A stretch of 64,000 nt of DNA, taken from NCBI RefSeq assembly GCF_018139625.1, contig NZ_JAGSOH010000016.1, positions 23,274 through 87,273 on the forward strand, read 5' to 3'. How positions within the stretch are numbered: the stretch's first letter is position 1; the number at the start of each line of letters is the position of its first letter. Below the pieces are notes generated by a model. That model worked only from the letters and a program-made list of their open reading frames with translations. It was not told the origin of the DNA and made no database searches. Of the stretch, positions 1-7,434 are shown in pieces. Source of the DNA: Actinospica acidithermotolerans. Lineage in GTDB: Bacteria > Actinomycetota > Actinomycetes > Streptomycetales > Catenulisporaceae. Both the position numbers and the translations under genes were made by a program.

Positions 1-215
1 AGGATCGCCTTGCGGCGCAGCGAGGGCGCGCGGGTGATCCAGTTGCCCTCGGGCTGCATGCCGATGATCTCGGAGTGCGCGTGCTGCGCGATCTGCCGGA
101 GCACCGTCTTGCGGTAGCCCTCCGGCACCCAGTCGCGCGGCTCGATCCGCTGGTCGCGCTCGATGGTGTGCTCGAAATGAGCCTCGAGCTCGGTCTCGGT
201 GAGCGTCGTGGTCAT
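1..215 (-). CDS. paaA: 1,2-phenylacetyl-CoA epoxidase subunit PaaA (N-terminal part, runs off the window)
   Basis: Reading leftward from the ATG at 215-213, the translation begins [19 protein letters not shown] and continues through [19 protein letters not shown] and [17 protein letters not shown]. This is the conserved N-terminal region of PaaA, the catalytic di-iron subunit of the PaaABCE epoxidase, which converts phenylacetyl-CoA to its ring-1,2-epoxide in the cytoplasm. Only about 71 residues are inside the window, before the di-iron ligands. Its ATG overlaps the paaZ stop codon (ATGA, 212-215), so the two genes are translationally coupled in one leftward operon. The order paaZ-paaA with a divergent paaI/paaK is common in actinobacteria. 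The identification rests on strong local sequence match; the rest of the gene cannot be judged. Confidence 0.9.
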   Translation of the reverse strand, partial: MTTTLTETELEAHFEHTIERDQRIEPRDWVPEGYRKTVLRQIAQHAHSEIIGMQPEGNWITRAPSLRRKAI

Positions 216-2254
216 CGGTCCTCCTTCGCCACGAGCGTCAGCACGTCGTACTTGGCGACCGACTCGCCGTTCTGGTTGGTGACGTCGGCGTCCCAGCGCA
301 CCTCGCCGTACTCCTGGTCGATCCGCCGGGTGATCTGCTTCGCGGTGAGCGTCACGGTCAGCGTGTCGCCGACCTTCACCGGCGTCAGGAACCGCAGGTT
401 CTCCAGGCCGTAGTTCGCCAGGACCGGGCCGGGCTCCGGGGAGACGAACAGGCCGGCCGCGAAGGACACGACGAGGTAGCCGTGCGCGACGATGCCGCCG
501 AACAGCGGGTTTTCGGCGGCTGCCGCCGGGTCGGTGTGCGCGTAGAAGGTGTCGCCGGTGAACTCGGCGAAGTGGTCGATGTCGGCCAGGGTGACCGTGC
601 GCGGGCCGGCCGTGACCGAGTCCCCGATCCGCAGCTGCGCGAGGGACTTGCGGAACGGGTGGACCTCGTCCTCGAGGCGCGGAGCGCCGGGAATCCAGGT
701 GCCGGTCACGGCGCCGAGCGCGGCGGGGGAGCCCTGTACCGCCGTGCGCTGCATGTGGTGCAGCACGCCGCGGATGCCGCCCATCTCCTCGCCGCCGCCC
801 GCGCGGCCGGGACCGCCGTGCACCAGCTGCGGCATCGGCGAACCGTGGCCGGTCGACTCCTTGGCATCGTCGGCGTCGAGGACCAGCAGACGGCCGTGGA
901 ACGGCGCCGCACCCAGCACGACCTCGCGCACGAATCCCTTGTCCGCGCTCACGATCGAGCCGGCGAGGCTGCCGCCGCCGCGCGCCGCGAGGTCGATCGC
1001 GTGCTGCGTCGAGGTGTAGGGGAGCAGCGTCGAGACCGGTCCGAACGCCTCGACCTCGTGCGGCTCGGCGCGCTCCGGATCGGCCTTGAGCAGCACCGGC
1101 GAGATGAACGCGCCGCGCGCGGCGTCCGCGTCCACGACTTCGACGGCCTCCGGGTCGCCGAACACCACGGTGCCCGCGTCCAGCAGCGCCTTCAGCGAGC
1201 GCCGAACCTCCTCGCGCTGCTCCAGGCTGGCCAGCGCGCCCATCCGGACGCCCTCGGCGGCGGGATTGCCGACGGCGACCTTCGCGAGCCGCGCGCTCGC
1301 GGCGGCGGCGACGTCGTCGAGCAGCTCGGCCGGGACGATCGCGCGGCGGATCGCGGTGCACTTCTGGCCGGCCTTCACCGTCATCTCGGTGACCAGCTGC
1401 TTGACGTAGAGGTCGAACTCGGTCGTGCCCGGCCGGGCGTCGGGGCCGAGGATCGAGCAGTTCAGCGAGTCGGCCTCGGCGTTGAACCGCACCGCGTTGC
1501 GCACGACCGCCGGGTGGGCACGCAGCTTCTGCGCGGTGGACGCCGAGCCGGTGAACGACACGAGGTCCTGCGAGGTGAGGTGGTCGAAGAGGTCTCCGAC
1601 GCTGCCGGCGACGAACTGCAGCGAGCCCTCGGGCAGGATGCCGGATTCGACGATGAGCTCTACGAGGCGCGCGGTCAGATAAGCGGTCTGGCTCGCCGGC
1701 TTCACCAGGCTCGGAACTCCGGCCAGGAATGCGGGCGCGAACTTCTCCAGCGGACCCCACACCGGGAAGTTGAACGCGTTGATCTGCACCGCGACGCCCC
1801 GCAGCGGAGTCGCGATGTGCTGGGCGACGAACGTGCCGCCCTTGCTCAGCGGCTCGACGTTGCCCTCGACGTAGACGGTGTCGTTCGGCAGCTCGCGCTT
1901 GCCCTTGGAACCGTAGCTGAACAGCACCCCGATGCCGCCGTCGATGTCGACCATCGAGTCGGTCTTGGTCGCGCCCGTCCGCGCCGAGAGCGCGTAGAGC
2001 TCGTCCCGGTGCTCGCGCAGGTGCGAGGCCAGCGCCTTGAGCAGTGCCGCACGCTGGTGGAAGGTCAGTTCGCGCAGTGCCGGTCCGCCCACCGTCCGCC
2101 CGTAGTCGAGCGCGGCCGCGAAGTCCACGCCGGCCGACGACACCCGCGCGACCTCCTCGCCGGTGACGGCGTCGTGCAGCGCGACGCCCCCGTCCGTCGC
2201 CGTGTGCCACGTCCCGGAGACGTAGCTGCGCAACAGCGGTGTCGCGTGCCCCAT
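212..2254 (-). CDS. paaZ: PaaZ: bifunctional oxepin-CoA hydrolase / 3-oxo-5,6-dehydrosuberyl-CoA semialdehyde dehydrogenase
   Basis: This 680-residue protein has the full length expected of PaaZ. The N-terminal aldehyde dehydrogenase domain (about 1-520) shows the general base E260 in FNAEADSLN and the nucleophile C299 in [12 protein letters not shown]. The C-terminal MaoC-type hydratase domain (about 540-680) carries [14 protein letters not shown] (from residue 562), with the catalytic Asp and His at about 568 and 573, followed by [13 protein letters not shown]. In the phenylacetate pathway it opens the oxepin-CoA ring and oxidises the resulting semialdehyde. The ATG at 2254 follows a strong AGGAGG ribosome binding site. 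The gene faces the divergent paaI promoter, and the stop overlaps the paaA start. A PaaR-like operator lies 20-41 bp upstream of the start codon. Confidence 0.95.
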   Translation of the reverse strand: MGHATPLLRSYVSGTWHTATDGGVALHDAVTGEEVARVSSAGVDFAAALDYGRTVGGPALRELTFHQRAALLKALASHLREHRDELYALSARTGATKTDSMVDIDGGIGVLFSYGSKGKRELPNDTVYVEGNVEPLSKGGTFVAQHIATPLRGVAVQINAFNFPVWGPLEKFAPAFLAGVPSLVKPASQTAYLTARLVELIVESGILPEGSLQFVAGSVGDLFDHLTSQDLVSFTGSASTAQKLRAHPAVVRNAVRFNAEADSLNCSILGPDARPGTTEFDLYVKQLVTEMTVKAGQKCTAIRRAIVPAELLDDVAAAASARLAKVAVGNPAAEGVRMGALASLEQREEVRRSLKALLDAGTVVFGDPEAVEVVDADAARGAFISPVLLKADPERAEPHEVEAFGPVSTLLPYTSTQHAIDLAARGGGSLAGSIVSADKGFVREVVLGAAPFHGRLLVLDADDAKESTGHGSPMPQLVHGGPGRAGGGEEMGGIRGVLHHMQRTAVQGSPAALGAVTGTWIPGAPRLEDEVHPFRKSLAQLRIGDSVTAGPRTVTLADIDHFAEFTGDTFYAHTDPAAAAENPLFGGIVAHGYLVVSFAAGLFVSPEPGPVLANYGLENLRFLTPVKVGDTLTVTLTAKQITRRIDQEYGEVRWDADVTNQNGESVAKYDVLTLVAKEDR

Positions 2255-2273
2255 GGGTCCTCCTGAGCGATTA

Positions 2274-2295
2274 ACTGACCGAACGTTCGGATGGT
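2274..2295. promoter_or_regulatory. PaaR-like operator, copy 1 (paaZ side)
   Basis: A near-palindrome centred on CCGAACGTTCGG. It fits the TetR-type PaaR box that I recall from Corynebacterium work (half-sites ACTNACCG and CGGTNAGT separated by NNCGNN) at 16 of 18 fixed positions. It sits just upstream of the paaZ ribosome binding site, where a bound repressor would block leftward transcription. Read on the opposite strand it shares a long core, CGTTCGGTCAGT, with copy 2. The assignment to PaaR is inferred from the motif and the adjacent tetR gene. Confidence 0.7.
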
Positions 2296-2329
2296 AAGCC
2301 TAGCAAGGCCGCCGCGTCGAGGGAAGCTC

Positions 2330-2358
2330 TTGACACCCCCGGAGCTTGCGTTTTAACT
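2330..2358 (+). promoter_or_regulatory. Candidate sigma-70-type promoter for paaI-paaK-tetR
   Basis: TTGACA (2330-2335) is followed by a 17-bp spacer and TTAACT (2353-2358), a good -35/-10 pair for a housekeeping sigma factor. Transcription would begin near 2365, just before operator copy 2 (2372-2393), giving a simple repression geometry. It is predicted by eye only. Confidence 0.55.
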
Positions 2359-2371
2359 GGGCCTAGCTTTT

Positions 2372-2393
2372 TCCTACCGTCCGTTCGGTCAGT
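2372..2393. promoter_or_regulatory. PaaR-like operator, copy 2 (paaI side)
   Basis: The core ACCGTCCGTTCGGTCAGT matches the same PaaR consensus at 16 of 18 fixed positions; both mismatches are in the left outer arm. Its centre is 98 bp from copy 1, so the two operators bracket the divergent promoter region. Each lies just downstream of the promoter it would control. Confidence 0.7.
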
Positions 2394-2414
2394 AATCAAG
2401 GCGGTCGACGATCC

Positions 2415-2855
2415 ATGACCCATCCCGCCCCCGCACTCGCTGATGCGGCCCGCACCATGTTCGAGGCGGATGCGGCCTCGGCCGCCCTCGGGATCCGCGT
2501 CGAGCACGCGCTCGACGGGGCGGCGAGCGCCCGGATGACCGTGACCGACACGATGGTCAACGGCCACGGCATCGCGCACGGCGGCTACATCTTCCTGTTC
2601 GCCGACACCGCGTTCGCCTGCGCCTGCAACACCTACGGCCCGGTCACCGTCGCGGCCGGAGCCGAGATCACGTTCGTCACCAGCGCGCGGCTGGGGGACG
2701 AGCTCACCGCCGTCGCCGAGGAGCGGACCCGCTACGGGCGCAACGGCATCTACGACGTCACCGTCTACCGGGAGACCCCTGAGGGACGCGAAGTGGTCGC
2801 CGAGTTCCGCGGCCGCAGCCGCACCATCGCCGAAGTCCAGCCGAGGGAGTCCTGA
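2415..2855 (+). CDS. paaI: Hydroxyphenylacetyl-CoA thioesterase PaaI (hotdog fold)
   Basis: A 146-residue hotdog thioesterase. The conserved motif NGHGIAHGGYIFLFAD (about 49-64) contains the HGG turn and the catalytic acidic residue D64, as in PaaI. PaaI is a proofreading thioesterase that releases CoA from ring-hydroxylated phenylacetyl-CoA dead-end products. It is the first gene of the rightward transcript and stops 3 bp before the paaK start. Length and motif spacing are normal for the family. No strong ribosome binding site is visible, so translation may depend on a weak purine run near 2397. Confidence 0.92.
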   Translation: MTHPAPALADAARTMFEADAASAALGIRVEHALDGAASARMTVTDTMVNGHGIAHGGYIFLFADTAFACACNTYGPVTVAAGAEITFVTSARLGDELTAVAEERTRYGRNGIYDVTVYRETPEGREVVAEFRGRSRTIAEVQPRES

Positions 2856-2858
2856 GCC

Positions 2859-4208
2859 ATGACCGCGACGCACAGCGAAGTGCCCGCAACCCGCCGCCGC
2901 CTCGGTGCGGCGCCGGCCGCCGACGATCTCACCGCCGAGGAACGGCTCAGCCTCGACGAACTGCGCGCCCGCCAGCTCGAACGCCTGCGATGGACGCTCC
3001 GGCACGCCTACACCAACGTGCCCGCCTACCGCGCCAAGTTCGACGCGGCCGGGGTCCATCCCGACGACTGCAGGGAGCTGGCGGACCTCGCCAAGTTCCC
3101 CACGACGACCAAGCAGGACCTGCGCGAGAACTACCCCTTCGGCATGTTCGCCGTACCGGAGAAGGACGTGCGCCGCATCCACGCCTCCAGCGGCACCACC
3201 GGCAAGCCCACCGTCGTCGGCTACACCGAGCAGGACATCGAGACCTGGTCGACCGTGCTGGCCCGCTCGATCTTCGCCGCGGGCGGCCGTCCCGGCCACA
3301 AGGTGCACAACGCGTACGGATACGGCCTGTTCACCGGCGGGCTCGGCGCGCACTACGGCGCGGAGAAGCTCGGCTGCACCGTCATCCCGGCCTCCGGCGG
3401 CATGACCGCCCGGCAGGTCCAGATCATCGCCGACTTCCGCCCCGAGATCATCATGGTCACGCCGACCTACATGCTCACGCTGCTCGACGAGTTCGAGCGC
3501 CAGGGCATCGACCCGCGCACCACCTCGCTGAAGGTCGGGATCTTCGGCGCCGAGCCGTGGACCGAGCAGATGCGCTGCGAGATCGAGGAGCGGATGGACC
3601 TCGACGCCGTGGACATCTACGGCCTGTCCGAGGTGATGGGTCCCGGCGTGGCCCAGGAGTGCGTCGAGACGAAGGACGGCCTGCACGTCTGGGAGGATCA
3701 CTTCTACCCCGAGGTCGTCGACCCGATCGACAGTCACGTGCTGCCCGACGGCGAGACCGGCGAGCTGCTGTTCACCTCGCTGACCAAGCACGCGCTGCCG
3801 ATCATCCGCTACCGCACCCGCGACCTGACCGCGCTGCGGCCGGGCACCGCGCGGCCCGCGTTCCGCCGGATGGACAAGGTGACCGGCCGCTGCGACGACA
3901 TGATCATCCTGCGCGGGGTGAACGTCTTCCCCACCCAGATCGAGGAGATCGTCCTGGACGTCGACGGCCTGGCCCCGCACTTCCAGCTCAAGCTGACCAG
4001 GCGCGACCGGATGGACCACATGACGGTGCTCGCCGAGGCGTCGGCCGGCACGGGCGCCGAGCGCCGCCGGGCGGCCGCGCTCGAGGTCGTCTCGCGGGTC
4101 AAGGACGGCGTCGGCGTCACGGTCGCCGTCGAGATCCTCGACCCGGAGTCCCTGGAGCGCTCGGCCGGGAAGCTGCGCCGGGTGATCGACGAGCGGCAGA
4201 CGCCCTGA
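2859..4208 (+). CDS. paaK: Phenylacetate-CoA ligase PaaK
   Basis: A 449-residue member of the adenylate-forming superfamily of typical PaaK length. The phosphate-binding loop HASSGTTGKPTVVGY begins near residue 108. IYGLSEVMGPGVAQEC is the adenine-binding region characteristic of PaaK, and LLFTSLTKHALPIIRYRTRD leads to the hinge. The enzyme activates phenylacetate to phenylacetyl-CoA with ATP and CoA, the entry step of the pathway. That CoA ester is also the usual effector relieving PaaR repression, which fits the tetR gene 22 bp downstream in the same transcript. Confidence 0.95.
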   Translation: MTATHSEVPATRRRLGAAPAADDLTAEERLSLDELRARQLERLRWTLRHAYTNVPAYRAKFDAAGVHPDDCRELADLAKFPTTTKQDLRENYPFGMFAVPEKDVRRIHASSGTTGKPTVVGYTEQDIETWSTVLARSIFAAGGRPGHKVHNAYGYGLFTGGLGAHYGAEKLGCTVIPASGGMTARQVQIIADFRPEIIMVTPTYMLTLLDEFERQGIDPRTTSLKVGIFGAEPWTEQMRCEIEERMDLDAVDIYGLSEVMGPGVAQECVETKDGLHVWEDHFYPEVVDPIDSHVLPDGETGELLFTSLTKHALPIIRYRTRDLTALRPGTARPAFRRMDKVTGRCDDMIILRGVNVFPTQIEEIVLDVDGLAPHFQLKLTRRDRMDHMTVLAEASAGTGAERRRAAALEVVSRVKDGVGVTVAVEILDPESLERSAGKLRRVIDERQTP

Positions 4209-4230
4209 GACGACCTGCGAGAATGACGCC

Positions 4231-4845
4231 ATGGCCGACACGCTGACCAACCGGACCGCCAAGCGCGGCAGACCCGGGTACGACCTGGAGTCGCTGCTGC
4301 GCGTCGCGGCCGCGACGTTCAACGAGCGCGGGTTCGACGGAACCAGCATGGAGGACCTCTCCCGGGTGCTCGGGATCTCCAAGTCGGCGATCTACCACCA
4401 CGTGGCCGGGAAAGACGAGCTGCTGCGGCTCGCCGTCAACCGCGGCCTCGACGGCCTGTTCGCCGAGGTGGCCGCCCTGGACGCGGTCGAGGGACGGGCC
4501 GTCGACAAGCTCGAGCACCTCGTGCGGGCGAGCGTGCGCGTCCTGATCGACGAGCTGCCGTTCGTCACGCTGCTGCTGCGGGTGCGCGGCAACACCGAGG
4601 TCGAGCGGGACGCGCTGGCCCGGCGCCGCGAGTTCGACCAGATCGTCTCCGACCTCGTGAAGCAGGCCGCCTTCGACGGCGACCTGCGGCCCGACGTCGA
4701 CCCGCACGTCTCCGCGCGCCTGCTGTTCGGCATGGTCAACTCGATCGCCGAATGGTACCGGCCGCGCGGGGACGCGGCGGCGGCGAGTGAGGCGCTCGCC
4801 GAGGCCGTCGCGGTCGTCGCCTTCGACGGCCTCCGGCTGCAGTGA
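4231..4845 (+). CDS. paaR: TetR-family regulator, probable phenylacetate repressor PaaR
   Basis: A 204-residue TetR-type protein. The N-terminal helix-turn-helix region is visible in FNERGFDGTSMEDLSRVLGI followed by SKSAIYHHVAGKDELL (about 29-65). The C-terminal half is the variable ligand-binding helical domain. It is the last gene of paaI-paaK-tetR, and two palindromes matching the PaaR consensus lie in the divergent promoter. Together these make it the likely phenylacetyl-CoA-responsive repressor. The link to phenylacetate comes from context; the HTH family call is secure. It converges with the next gene, leaving 6 bp between stop codons. Confidence 0.75.
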   Translation: MADTLTNRTAKRGRPGYDLESLLRVAAATFNERGFDGTSMEDLSRVLGISKSAIYHHVAGKDELLRLAVNRGLDGLFAEVAALDAVEGRAVDKLEHLVRASVRVLIDELPFVTLLLRVRGNTEVERDALARRREFDQIVSDLVKQAAFDGDLRPDVDPHVSARLLFGMVNSIAEWYRPRGDAAAASEALAEAVAVVAFDGLRLQ

Positions 4846-4851
4846 CGGCCA

Positions 4852-5808
4852 TCAGTCTTCGTACACCGCGACGAGGCGGCCGGTCACGTCGCCCTTGCGC
4901 AGCCGGTCGAGCGCGTCCGGGATCATCGCCGGGGTGATCAGGTCCATCGGCGGCTTCAGCTCGCCCGAGCGCATCAGCGCGTAGAGCGCCTCGAGGTCCT
5001 CCCTGGTGCCGGACTTCGACCCCTTGATCGTCAGCTGGTTGACGATGATCGGGTACGTGCCGACCGTCGCCTCGAGCCGGCCCATCCCGACCTGGACGAG
5101 CGTCCCGGACTCGGCGAGCGTCTCGACCGCGGCCGCCGTCGTGCTGCCGAAGCCCGCGTAGTCCACGATGAGCTCGAGGTCCTCGTCCTTGAACTCGGAG
5201 ATCGACTCCGCGACGCCGGCCAGCCCGATCTCGTCGGCCTGCTTCCGCGTCTCCGGACTCGCCTCGGCCGCGTACACCTCGGCGCCGAGCAGCACCGCGA
5301 TCCGCGCGCCGATGTAGCCCAGGCCGCCGAGCCCGATCACGCCGACCTTCCTGCCCTTCGCCGCCCCGCCGACGGTCACCATCGCGCGGTACGAGGTCAG
5401 GCCGGCGTCGGTGGCCATCGCGCCGAGATCGAAGCCGACCTCGTCCGGCAGCCGCACGAGGTTCGCGTCGGTAGCCCTGATCCGCGGTCCGAAACCGCCG
5501 TCCCACTTGCCGTAGCCGATCGCGTCGCCGTCCGGCATCACCGGCGCCAGGCCCACACGCTCGCCGACCTTCCAGTGCTCCATCCCCTTGCCGACCTCGA
5601 CGAGGACGCCGGCGTTCTCGTGGCCGAGGGTCATCGGCGTGCGGGAGAACAGCGGCATCCAGCCGGGGTCGTCCAGCGCGCTGACATCGGAGTGGCACAC
5701 CCCCGCGGCCTTCACCGCCACGACGACCTCGCCCTCGCCCGCACGCGGTTCCGGCACATCCTCGAGCGTGAGCGGCTGGTTGGTTCCGTGGAAACGCCAG
5801 GCCTTCAT
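4852..5808 (-). CDS. Zinc-dependent medium-chain alcohol dehydrogenase lacking the structural zinc site
   Basis: A 318-residue GroES/Rossmann MDR protein starting at MKAWRFHGTNQPLTLEDVPE; GGAG lies 7 bp upstream of this ATG, which decides the start over longer in-frame options. Catalytic zinc ligands appear as C38 (GVCHSD), H63-E64 (GHENAG) and D134 (ATDAGLTSY). An Asp in place of the third Cys is known in secondary alcohol dehydrogenases. C38 is the only cysteine, so the four-Cys structural zinc lobe is missing and the 90-110 region is short. GLGGLGYIGARIA (about 165) is the NAD(P)-binding glycine-rich turn. The substrate is unknown; ADH class is certain, specificity is not. Confidence 0.85.
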   Translation of the reverse strand: MKAWRFHGTNQPLTLEDVPEPRAGEGEVVVAVKAAGVCHSDVSALDDPGWMPLFSRTPMTLGHENAGVLVEVGKGMEHWKVGERVGLAPVMPDGDAIGYGKWDGGFGPRIRATDANLVRLPDEVGFDLGAMATDAGLTSYRAMVTVGGAAKGRKVGVIGLGGLGYIGARIAVLLGAEVYAAEASPETRKQADEIGLAGVAESISEFKDEDLELIVDYAGFGSTTAAAVETLAESGTLVQVGMGRLEATVGTYPIIVNQLTIKGSKSGTREDLEALYALMRSGELKPPMDLITPAMIPDALDRLRKGDVTGRLVAVYED

Positions 5809-6037
5809 CGAAACTCCGTTCTTCGAAGCCGACATCTCCCCGATCATCGCCCGGCCCGGGCGGCGGTACCGGCCCGCCTCGGCCAACCGGCTGACCCAAG
5901 CGGCCCCCATGCCGCCGACCCCGCCGAGCCGCTCACCCGCCGAGCCGCCGGCAGGCGGCCCGCCGGGGGCTGGGCTCTCCGGGTGGAACGCCCGTGTCCG
6001 GCGGTGTGCGCAGCATGTCACCGGGCACTGTGAGGAA

Positions 6038-6568
6038 ATGGACGCGCCTAAGGAGAACGGACACCGCAGGCCCGGCTTGTTCGAGGAGGTCCACACCGCC
6101 TACCGCGAGGACCTCGGCCCCGCCGAACGCTCCGCGCTGATGTCCTGGAGCGGCTTCGCCGCGACGTTCGCCGCGGTGCGCGGGATCACCTACAGCATCC
6201 GCAGCGGGAAGGGCCCGTTCCACAACGTCTCGGCCGGCAGCACCCACCTGCACCACTACCTGTGGGGGATCGCCATGCTCGGCGGGGTGGGCGCGGTCGC
6301 CGTGCACGGTACGGACGAGTCCCGGCACCATCCCGCCGTCGCGCTCAGCTACGGCACCGGGCTCGCGCTGATCGTGGACGAGTTCGCGCTGCTGCTCGAC
6401 CTCAAGGACGTCTACTGGGCCAAGGAGGGCCGCGTCTCGGTGGACATCGGCGTCGGGATCGTCGCCGCCGGAGGCACCGTGTTCGCCGCGCTTCCGATCA
6501 TCCAGCGCCTCGGGCGCAACCGCGGGAAGTCCTGGCACCGCAGCAGGCTGCGCCGGGCGAAGCACTGA
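6038..6568 (+). CDS. Hypothetical integral membrane protein
   Basis: A 176-residue protein with three or four hydrophobic stretches. They include LWGIAMLGGVGAVAVHG, a segment holding ALIVDEFALLLDLKDVYW, and VGIVAAGGTVFAALPIIQ. The tail is very basic and probably cytoplasmic. A His-rich HLHHYLWG motif and the acidic DEF motif inside a hydrophobic stretch could bind metal or haem, but that is speculation. I do not recognise a named family. The ATG at 6038 has GAGG only 2 bp upstream, so the start is uncertain. It converges with the STAS gene, 23 bp between stops. Confidence 0.6.
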   Translation: MDAPKENGHRRPGLFEEVHTAYREDLGPAERSALMSWSGFAATFAAVRGITYSIRSGKGPFHNVSAGSTHLHHYLWGIAMLGGVGAVAVHGTDESRHHPAVALSYGTGLALIVDEFALLLDLKDVYWAKEGRVSVDIGVGIVAAGGTVFAALPIIQRLGRNRGKSWHRSRLRRAKH

Positions 6569-6591
6569 AGACGCGGCCGGCGGACGCGGCG

Positions 6592-6936
6592 TCAGTCCTT
6601 GAGCGCCGTCTCGACATCCGGGAACATCGCGAAGAACTCGACCGCGCTGACCAGTTCGAGCACCTGCATGACGGCCGGCGAGACAGCGGCCAGCCGAAGG
6701 CTCGTCGCGCCGTCCCGCGCCGTATGCCCGGCTTCGACCAGGACCCGCAGGCCGGAGGAGTCGCAGAAGTCCACCCCGGACAGCTCGAGCACGGTCGTGC
6801 CCTGCTCGACCGCCGGAATCAGCGCCTCGCGCAGCCGGGGGGCGGAGGTCAGGTCGATCTCCCCGCGGACGGTGACCACGGCCGCCTGCGGCCTGTCCCG
6901 GTCCACCTGGACCTCAAGGGGGGTCACTACAGCCAT
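6592..6936 (-). CDS. STAS-domain anti-sigma factor antagonist
   Basis: A protein of about 114 residues starting MAVVTPLEVQVDRDRP. GGGAG lies 5 bp upstream of this ATG; another ATG at 6939 is also possible. The STAS core shows VVTVRGEIDLTSAPRL and the phosphorylation loop ELSGVDFCDSSGLRVL, with DSSG at about 59-62 containing the serine normally phosphorylated by an RsbW/SpoIIAB-type kinase. Such proteins free a sigma factor by binding its anti-sigma kinase. No kinase or sigma gene is adjacent, so the partner lies elsewhere. Length and motif are typical. Confidence 0.85.
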   Translation of the reverse strand: MAVVTPLEVQVDRDRPQAAVVTVRGEIDLTSAPRLREALIPAVEQGTTVLELSGVDFCDSSGLRVLVEAGHTARDGATSLRLAAVSPAVMQVLELVSAVEFFAMFPDVETALKD

Positions 6937-7011
6937 CATGGCTCCCTTTGCTTCAAGCGTGCTGCTCTGAGTCGAGTGCTGTGATCTCTGCGCCATGAGT
7001 GCGTCGGCCCT

Positions 7012-7347
7012 TCAGCTGTCCGGCGAGTCCTGCGTGCGCCCGCCCGCCGCGGTCGGCTGTCCGGCGAGCAGTTCCAGGAACGGCCCGACGAGGTGCCCTT
7101 CCTGGCCCTGATGCCGGAAGGGGACGTCCAGGTGGAGCTGGTAGCGGGTGCGCCGCCCCACCCGCTCCCGGCTGAGGTAGCCGGCCGCCTCCAGATCCGC
7201 GATGATCGCCGCCGTGGTGCGCTCGGTCAGCCCGGCGTCGTCGCCGATGTCCCGCACCCTGGCCTCGGGATTCCGGGCGATCGCGACGAGCACGTGGCCG
7301 TGCCCGGTCAGCAGGGTCCAGCTTCCGTCCGCCGTGGTTGACCTCAT
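7012..7347 (-). CDS. Small winged-helix transcriptional regulator
   Basis: A 111-residue protein whose central part is a winged helix: LLTGHGHVLVAIARNPEAR, VRDIGDDAGLTERTTAAIIA (recognition helix), then LEAAGYLSRERVGRRTRYQL (the wing). This is the MarR/ArsR-like arrangement. The C-terminal part, DVPFRHQGQEGHLVGPFLEL, is typical of small actinobacterial regulators of this type. No metal-binding Cys pair is present. It lies upstream of the leftward STAS gene (75 bp apart) and may be cotranscribed with it; the target is unknown. Confidence 0.75.
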   Translation of the reverse strand: MRSTTADGSWTLLTGHGHVLVAIARNPEARVRDIGDDAGLTERTTAAIIADLEAAGYLSRERVGRRTRYQLHLDVPFRHQGQEGHLVGPFLELLAGQPTAAGGRTQDSPDS

Positions 7348-7434
7348 GCGAAGACCATAGCGCAGGATTAACTCATGAGCTATACCTCAGGTGTTTTTTC
7401 TCAGGTAACGCTCGGTGACAGTCAGTGCGCCCGT

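Noticed and set aside
482..2266. Long open frame on the + strand opposite paaZ (about 594 codons)
   Set aside because: It is a high-GC antisense shadow of a clear paaZ gene: arginine/valine-rich composition, no domain, no ribosome binding site.
2271..4382. Long leftward open frame opposite paaI and paaK
   Set aside because: Antisense of two certain genes; repeated His/Arg/Gly composition and no recognisable domain.
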